From Romanomermis culicivorax (taxonomy: Eukaryota; Nematoda; Enoplea; Mermithida; Mermithidae), in contig CAWUHX010000005.1 in assembly GCA_963922205.1 (NCBI GenBank), positions 3,011,623-3,075,622 of the forward strand: 64,000 bases of DNA. The letters run 5' to 3'. The notes below the pieces were generated by a model, which saw only the letters and a list, made by a program, of their open reading frames with translations, had not been told where the DNA came from and ran no database searches. Below, in pieces: positions 56,746-64,000 of this stretch. Every line of letters starts with the position of its first letter. Positions within the stretch are counted from its first letter, which is position 1. The position numbers were made by a program, and so were the translations under genes.

Positions 56746-57315
56746 ATGGATCGAGAACAACAGGGCAGCAGTGGTAAAATGAGGACAGGTATGTTGTTTT
56801 ATCCCATTTGCCTAAGCAAACTGATGTAAATAATGTTCCAGGGGCCAAGCAGCCAGGCAGTGGAGTGCGTGGGACTATGTCCCATAGAAGATTCACAGAG
56901 ATTTTCTCCATGGGTAGCGTAAACTGGTCATATGACCTGGGCCCAATGGAGCAGGAAATCGCGCGAGTGTAAGCACAAGAGATATGTTGGTGTCAGACTG
57001 GGGTTGTGAAAAGGTAGATGTTTTAGGCGTGAGGTGCAGCAGGCGTAGAGGAGCCAAAAGACCCACAACCCCAGAAACGCTGGCAAGAAGGAAAAGGATG
57101 ACACGCTACAAACGCTGATCGAAGAAAAGATCAAGGCAGCATTGGCAGTACGCGTCCGCCAGGGGGGGAGTACGGCAAGGGATGAGCCGGATGCATCTAG
57201 GGGGTTGTCCACAGTTGGAGATGGGGACCAAGACGTGGCGCTAAGCATCAAAGAAAGTGGGGCCGCAAAGAGGCCGAAGGTGCCTAAGCATAGGCGTGAC
57301 CAAAGGAGCACCTGA
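56746..57315 (+). other. Candidate short spliced gene in a GC-richer stretch
   Basis: ATG at 56746 opens a 14-codon exon (MDREQQGSSGKMRT) ending at a good donor (ACAG|GTATGT, 56788). A 53-base intron ends TTCCAG at 56841 and the next exon runs in phase to TAA at 56970. A further coding-like frame (57050-57315) contains TLQTLIEEKIKAALAVRV and ends in a basic tail (AKRPKVPKHRR). It is not joined cleanly to the first part. AATAAA is at 57364. Base composition is clearly richer in G and C than the surroundings. Function unknown; a transposon or domesticated fragment is possible. Confidence 0.3.
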
Positions 57316-57436
57316 GTGCTCCTTCACAGTGTTTTTTTTTGTTGTTTTATTGTTAGTAAAAACAATAAAAGTTGTAGCTGCATGTGTCTTGTTGTTGCTT
57401 GAGAAGAGAGAGAAAATGATGGAACACGGACCGTCA

Positions 57437-57462
57437 CTGTCTACCCTATCTGGGGTAGACAG
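57437..57462. other. Perfect 10-bp hairpin followed by a T run
   Basis: CTGTCTACCC, six-base loop, GGGTAGACAG, then CTGTTTTTTT. It lies about 70 bases after an AATAAA. It could end a polymerase III transcript or be an RNA structure; no matching RNA gene was identified. Confidence 0.5.
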
Positions 57463-57479
57463 CTGTTTTTTTAATTAAT

Positions 57480-59470
57480 TTGCATAATTAATATCCAAAA
57501 TGGGCTGGGCTCGACAGGTTGTGTTTTTTTTTAAAAGTCCAGACCAAAAGTGGAATGCAGCAGACAGGGGCAGTGCTGCTACCTTGAGCAAGGTAGCTCA
57601 TTGGTGAGACCAGAAGTGAGCAAAGCATGTCAGTCACGACAGGAAAAGCTCACTAGGAAAGTACACAGACAATGCAGAAAGGTTGCTGTCTAGTGTAGGT
57701 AACGGACAAGGCAGAAAAGTCTGAAAATCCACTTGAGCAAAGTACAATGTTGCAGTCTATTATAGTGGAAGGAACCCTAGAGCTCTTATCTATTAATAGG
57801 GTGTAGTATAGGGGCTACATGGTACTTTTTCAGTGTCACGCTAATGGTGTTAGTTATTGTGTCTTTAGATTCTAATATCAATTTATTGTAATAATAATAA
57901 TATGCTGGGGCAATGGAAAGTACTCTAAAGATCAATGATGAAAAACTGCCAAAAAGAACACCAGGAAGGTGAGAGTTGCACTGGTGACCTGTTAGAGTAA
58001 GAGTACATTGAAACTTCTCTTTTAGAACAAAAGGCAGAAGCCAGTCGAGCAGGCTGCCAAGTGGCTACAGTGCCAGAGAGAAGAAAAGCTCAATGGGAGA
58101 GCAGGGCGCTATGGCCCTAGGCAATAGAGCCACAGAACATAGCAAACTGGTCACTGCACCAGCTGGCAATGGAAGACGTCAGAAAAGCAGAGTGACTATG
58201 AAATAGATTACCTGAATCAATCTTTCATAGATATTAACCCTAAATGTCATTTTGACTGTCGGGTGGACCAAAAATAATTCATTTGTTATTCTTGAATATT
58301 TTCGCCCATCAAAACTGTTGTTTATTTACTTTAATGATTATAATTATTATTTCAGTTGTGGAGAGGGTGAACATTTGGAAGGGGAGCCTGGTCATATGGA
58401 TATTTTTTCACAATTTACTATTTTTGCTTGGTGAAAAGACATTCAAAATGGGAAAAAAGCATAAGAATTGTTATATTTTTAAAAATATCTCATGCCATAA
58501 ATTTGATGCAATGTAAGGTATTCTGATGAAAAATACATGTGATTTTCGACTGCATTAGCTCAATGTCCTAGTAAAATCTACCTTGGGACGTGAAAAATAA
58601 AAAACTGAAAAATCCAGAATTAAAATTGTGTGGGAAGTTTTTGTGATCTCTGAATCCAGAATCAAAAGTAGAAAAAATCGAGAAACTACATCCATGTTCA
58701 ACAATATTCAACATTTTGGAAAATACATGATGGGCATTATAAAGATTATAACTGGACAAAAAATCAATATGAAACTTATGTATATGATTAAAATTTAACA
58801 AGCATGATAAAAAAAATTCAGAATCATTTTCTAGGAGATTACAAAGTTCAAGTGGGTTGAAAAATGATGTCATTTTCAATAATTCCACATTCCCACCACA
58901 ATGCATTAAAGGATCAATGCTGAATTGGCAGGCAATACAGGATACTATCAGCTGCTTTATTTACATTCCCAATAATTTGATAACTGAGCCGGAAAATCAG
59001 TTGTCAATGTCGAATTCCACTGAACCTACAGATTTGCTGACAATATTCATGTAAAAATATGGTTGATTAAGCACAGCATTCAGAAGAAATTCACTTTTAC
59101 CCAAAGATTGTCATATGTAGGACTAGGTATGTAGATAATATAGAAAAAGTTGACTGATCTGAGGATAGAAAATTGCTCCTAAGTTTTGGTTTGGGATGTC
59201 CCAGTCACAGGAATAATGTATTTCTGGAAAAATCAAAGTTTCACTTTTTCCTTCATGTAAAATAATTGAAATAGTGTTACAACAAAGTTGATACAATTTG
59301 AATAGGTTAGCTTTTAAAAAATCACATGATCAATTCTCGTTTCTAATCCATTAAATGATCTTGAAGAGCCAATGTAGTACATATCTATCTGTTTATACTG
59401 GTAAATGTTGAAATTTGTATGTTACCCATGTTACCTGAGACATCCCTCCTGTCAACTGTGCTGTGACATA
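57480..59470. other. No gene recognised
   Basis: The first 700 bases are GC-richer and partly coding-like (KAEASRAGCQVATVPERRKA near 58030) without a usable frame. Beyond 58210 the DNA is AT-rich and featureless. Confidence 0.45.
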
Positions 59471-59478
59471 TAACACTT

Positions 59479-60582
59479 ATGTTTCTCCTGAAATTAATAA
59501 GCCTCTTCTATATGCCATTGTTGCAAGGTATTAGATTAGCCGTTTTTGCCCGGACCAGTACTATCAAAGCATGTGGTATTGCCATGACGATGAAGCCAAT
59601 TCTAGATGATATTATGGCTCTCCAAAAAGAAGGCTTGTCCTTTAAAAATTGGGATGATAAATATTTCGAACAGTAGTTGCTGTCTGTGCAGATAATTTAG
59701 GTGGTAACAAACTGAATCAATTTTTCTCAATCACGATCAGAATTTATTCATTTGCAGCTCATGCAATCAGTGGTTTTCTTGAGAGCTTCCGCCCTAATTT
59801 CAGTAACTTTTGTAAATTTTGTTTCGGAACTTCATGTAAGTTTACCATGATTTTCAGTGATAGTCAGTAATAGTTGAATCTCATCACAATTTATCATCCT
59901 TCTGTTGTATTTTACTGGAGGAATAATTTGATCTGGATGAACTAGAGTATTTTTTAGAAATATGATGATAATGTTGACATTGATGGATTTGAATGGGGAA
60001 ATTTGCATAATTATCGGACACATGTTAGTCAGATTGGAGTAGATAGAACAACTACATCAGTCCATGGTTTGAAGATGGATTTGCCCTTTAGTTATCTGCA
60101 TTTAGTTCAGGTAACAACTCTGTTACCTCCAGGTCCTACTCACAATCTCAGAGAGAGAATAGTCTCATATGAATTGGATGTAATGTTGCATCATCTTATT
60201 GATGTGAAACAAAATTTTTCCTATGATTTTCTTCAGTCAAAAGTGAATGGAATTCCGTAAGGACTAAATGACTGCCTAAATATGATGGACTTTTTGCCCA
60301 AGGACTTTGCAAGATGGAACAATACTGGCAGTAATACTAAAAAAACGTACTTTTTAAGATTCCTATCTCCATGAGCTGGTGATTTAATTCCTTCAGAAGT
60401 TTGAGCTTGCCATTGCATAATTTTATTGGAACAAATTGTGGAATTAGTTTTCTCCCAAAAGTTCAAGCTAGAGCATACAGTGATGCTGGATTTGTTAGTC
60501 AGTTTACATCATTTTTTGTTCAAGGAAACCTTCCAGCAAGAATTCCTGCTGCCTCAGGCATTAGAATGTACTTCTTAAAATG
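59479..60582 (+). pseudogene. Decayed transposon-type ORF with small introns
   Basis: Successive pieces fit one protein when read across frame changes and a likely intron. They include PILDDIMALQKEGLSF (59479-59676), then VVAVCADNL. A GT-AG gap at 59701-59757 is followed by HAISGFLESFRPNFSNFCKF and a donor GTAAGT at 59836. The next piece is 60003-60260 (GLKMDLPFSYLHLV; RERIVSYELDVMLHHLI), then LRFLSP and GDLIPSEV, and LEQIVELVFSQKF with VSLHHFLFKE to about 60575. The order of DNL, GF-ESF, C-FC, E-YEL, LP-G-LIP and HH-LF motifs resembles an uncharacterised protein family that I recall as common in metazoan genomes and linked to DNA transposons. The family name is not recalled. Several stops show decay. 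Confidence 0.4.
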
Positions 60583-60599
60583 AATTTTCGAATTCAGAA

Positions 60600-61355
60600 A
60601 ACCGAAAAAATTGCCAGAATTTTTCAGATTATGTTGAAAGAAATTTTCGAAGACTGGTTTTGCATCACCAGTGTCTATAGAGAAATGTTTCATATGCACA
60701 CTCTTGGGCAGAATGCTGGGGGCAGAGGAATCAGGAATGAGACAAAGGTTTGAACATGAAAAAGATATTGGATGACTGGTTTCATTAAAGGGACTTAAGC
60801 TCCAGCCTTGAAACTAAAACATCATTTTCTCAAATAATATTCAGCCTTGATGCATTGCTTACATTTCCAGATGATAAGATTTGAGTCGAAGCATACAATT
60901 TTCAAGAGAATCATTCATCAAACAATGAATTTCAAGAATTTGCCTGCTTTTAGCCAAATGCCACCAGCTTCGGCAGACATGCCACATGATGTCAACATAT
61001 TTTCTCAAAGATGACATATTTGTCACAGCTTCAGCACTGTGAGGTTTCCATAGCTTTTCTGAGCCACAAGCAGCTCTATTTTCACAGACATTTCCACAGG
61101 CAGAATGTGTGGTTGTCTAAAATGAAATCTGCATATGTGGTCAGATGTATTGTGCATAGATGTTTGTTACACATCAACTTATTTCTGGCCATCCTTGCTT
61201 TTGTCACATCTATTTTTTCATTTTAAATCAAAAAGTGTACTTCATTTGTTGACATTATGGATCATTTTTTGTGAACATAATGCTTTTCATGACTTATTGT
61301 CTACTGACCAAGTTCATATTCTTGATAATGATAATTTGTCAAGTTTTCACCCTTT
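60600..61355. other. No gene recognised
   Basis: AT-rich; possibly the decayed continuation of the ORF to the left, but no motif supports this. Confidence 0.4.
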
Positions 61356-61990
61356 GCTGTCTTGGTCTAGTGGTGATCACCTCTGACCGCTAGTCTCAAG
61401 AACCAGGTTTGATTCCCATGCTTTTCTCTTCTTTATGTACAAGTGCACAATAGACTTCATTATGTAATTGAACCAATCAAATAAAAATCCCATAACTAAA
61501 AAAGAATGCAACCTCAATGGCTTAACTTCCGTATCATCAGATGTTGAACATTGTATCAATGTTAGTGGGAATAATTGAATTCACTTCACTGTTGTTGTTC
61601 AATCGTTTTACAAAATTTTCTTTTTCAAATTCATTTACAAACTTTTCAAGTTGCTCAGATCATGTTGGGTCAATGGACAAACTGAAAAAACATGATAAAT
61701 ATTTGTTCTAACCCATAGATTTAATGTTTCATTCAAATCCAGTAGAGAGATATGAGTGGTGATTAAGATAAATAGGACAGCAGGACAGCTGCTTTTGGTT
61801 ATCCTGACGTTAAACCACATGCATCTGATTTGATAGGCAATCAAATGCTTTATTTAGGGCTGGACTACTGTTTTTTTAAAACTTTTAATAATAATATGAA
61901 TATGTTTTGTAACTGTTTTCAACATATTATGGTGAGTCCCAGACAGATTTGAAGTAAAAATTGGTCATTTAAACTTGCAGGTGCAGTTTA
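61356..61990 (+). repeat. SINE-like dispersed repeat, copy 1
   Basis: Head with polymerase III box A (TGGTCTAGTGG, 61363-61373) and box B (GGTTTGATTCC, 61406-61416), then a body from about 61423 (TTTTCTCTTC) that recurs at 62963. Shared blocks include CACTTCACTGTTGTTGTTCA, ACGTTAAACCACATGCATCT and GGACTACTGTTTTT. Box A is the same 11 bases as in the tRNA-like array at 23.9 kb. Confidence 0.65.
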
Positions 61991-62563
61991 ACAGAATAAA
62001 AATTCATATATTTCATTTTGAACATGTAGGCTAGATTTTTGATTCAATACAGGCTTTTATTCTGTATTAACCCCTACATACAATGTTTCAACACATATCT
62101 CTTTTTTGTCTACATGAAAGACATATATATTCATCAGAATTCGGATAGACCAAATGGGAATATAAAATCATCGACTTAACTACTGTTCTATATCGACCGT
62201 TTTGGAATTTGCCACTTATGGCAATTGTTACCATAACATTTCCTGATGGTTATTCAATCCTTTTACATTTTTTCCTAATTTTTTTCATGCACAAACATTT
62301 ATAAAGTCTTTGAATTATCAAATAACCTAATCAAGACATTGTTCGATGACTAACCTGATCATTTTTTTAATCCAGTCAGGCAGAAAACTATGCCGATTCT
62401 TGATTGCACAATAGAGCAAATTTATAGGCAAGAGTTTTAATTGCACTGATCATTATAATTGACAATTCGATAATAGATAATAATAAAAAGTCAAAACAAA
62501 TTCATAATAACTGTAAAAATTGTGAAAATTCATCCACCTATTGGCACACAAATATAAAATGGC

Positions 62564-62920
62564 TGGGTAGACATATGCGGTTATTTGCCATAAAACCAGT
62601 TAATGTTTGCTCAAATAACATTATAGATGTATCCATATCCGCACACAAAATTGCAATAAAAACAGTTTATGTATTCTCATATAAAGACTATATACATGGA
62701 TCCAGATCAGTAAAAAATTATTCTGGGTAAACATATATGGCAGGGTAAACATATATGGCTATTTGCAATAAAACCAGTTAATGTTTGCTCAAATAACATT
62801 ATAGAGGGATCCAGATCCATACACAAATTGCAATAAAAACATTTTATGTATTCTATACTATAGAATATATAGAAAACTATATACATAGATCCAGATCGGT
62901 AAATAATTTTTTTAAACACA
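62564..62920. repeat. 178-bp tandem duplication
   Basis: Two copies; ATTTGC and the following ACCAGTTAATGTTTGCTCAA block at 62583 recurs at 62761, and AGATCCAG...GGTAAA-type ends recur about 62705 and 62895. Confidence 0.7.
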
Positions 62921-62962
62921 TGCATTTATTTTCTGTTATCCTGTGGACATGATGTTTCAAAG

Positions 62963-63640
62963 CTTTTCTCTTCTTCATGTACATGTGAACAATAGGCTTC
63001 ATTATCAATTGAACAAATGGGATAAGAATCCCATAATTAAAGGAGAACACAGTATCAGAGACTTAATTACCATTCTATCAGATGTTCAACATCTGATAGA
63101 TGTTATTCGTGATGACTGAATTCACTTCACTGTTGTTGTTCAATCGTTTTACAAAATTTTCTTCTTCAAAATTGTTTTACAAACTTTTCAAGCTGACCAG
63201 ATCATGTTGGATCAATGGACAAACTTAAAAGATGAATGAATAGTAACATATACAGGACAGTAAGATAGTTGCTATTGGTTATACTGACGTTGAACCACAT
63301 GCATCTGTTTTTGTAAATATTTTGATAATAAACTGTTTTCAACGTATTACAGTGAAACTTGGTCGGATTTAAAGTAAAAATTAATTCATGAATACTAGAA
63401 GGATAATGTAGCATCTTATGGATTGGATCATAGTAAAAAGACATGCTACATTTTTTTTCCAACCCATAGAAATAATGTTTCAATGAATTGTAGCAGATAC
63501 ATATACCAAACATGAATTACATTGTCAAACAGTAGGACACTAGATTGGCTATTTTGAAGTTAAATCACACCGATATGAGCAACAATCTTGGCTGGACTAC
63601 TGTTTTTAAATTTTTCCCCTATAAAAGTATGAAATACACA
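62963..63640 (+). repeat. SINE-like dispersed repeat, copy 2
   Basis: Same body as copy 1 but without the box A/box B head. Contains a perfect inverted repeat near 63078 (ATCAGATGTT/AACATCTGAT). GGCTGGACTACTGTTTTT near 63590 matches the end of copy 1, with extra sequence in between. Confidence 0.6.
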
Positions 63641-64000
63641 TGAGGACATATAAAAAAATTTAAAAATTTGATCTGGGTCAAGAAATTAGGGTTTAGACAA
63701 AGGAAGTTGCAACAGTTCTGACCACAGGCTAACATGAACATAAAACCAAAAACTCTCTCAGCACTCCACCAAACCCCAGGCAAAACACCTTGGCACGTAC
63801 CTCAGGAGATCCTACCCAAGTCTCCACACCTAACCCTATGTGAGCCTCCACTACACTGACAAATCAATACAAGGCACTGGTCCAACTTGTATTGGGAAAA
63901 CCACAGGCGACGCCAAAAATAATAATAAGAGTATTATAAAGAAAGAAGTTGGCAGAGACACTCCAAATAAAAACATAATATTTTCACACAATGAATGAAA
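63641..64000. other. No gene recognised
   Basis: Slightly GC-richer block (63770-63920) without an open frame of note. Confidence 0.4.

Noticed and set aside
56928-57311. 127-codon minus-strand open frame.
   Set aside because: It is the shadow of a coding-like, GC-rich plus strand; its residue mix is what complementing that sequence gives.

Overview
This is a repeat-rich, AT-rich window of a eukaryotic nuclear genome, almost certainly an invertebrate animal. The evidence is spliced-looking exons, RNA polymerase III box A/box B repeats, long gene-free stretches and several nested LTR retrotransposons. The species cannot be fixed from the sequence. No intact host gene was recognised; nearly all supported coding sequence belongs to mobile elements.

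Four related Ty3/gypsy-type elements make up most of the coding content. Element A (4533-14093, plus) is complete, with 761-bp LTRs that differ at 7 positions and a CACT target duplication. Element B (about 23.6-41.5 kb, plus) is older and broken. Element C (31754-39460, minus) sits inside the integrase gene of B and is flanked by a GCTG duplication. Fragment D (about 53.3-55.0 kb, minus) is a truncated RNase H/integrase remnant. Fragment E (51.06-52.64 kb) is the LTR and gag of a different gypsy-like element.

The notable system is the gene order of A, B and C. A membrane glycoprotein resembling class III fusion proteins of the herpesvirus gB type lies between gag/nucleocapsid and protease. 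It continues in the same frame through its transmembrane segment into protease, and in A on into reverse transcriptase, RNase H and integrase. The layout is therefore Gag-NC, then Env-PR-RT-RH-IN. Element B carries a second protease upstream of Env, so its two polyproteins (Gag-NC-PR1 and Env-PR2-Pol) would each have a protease. The second ORF lies in the +1 frame relative to the first in both A and B. Each element has its own, unrelated tandem repeat in the leader between the primer binding site and gag.

Right after the 3' LTR of B is a remnant of a second, unrelated envelope type (phlebovirus Gc/G2-like). Other content: a 278-bp tandem array with tRNA-like units (23.9-24.6 kb), minisatellites, a GC-richer stretch with possible short exons (56.4-58.2 kb), a decayed transposon-type ORF (59.5-60.6 kb), and a dispersed repeat duplicated at 61.4 and 63.0 kb. 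The rest is gene-free, AT-rich DNA.
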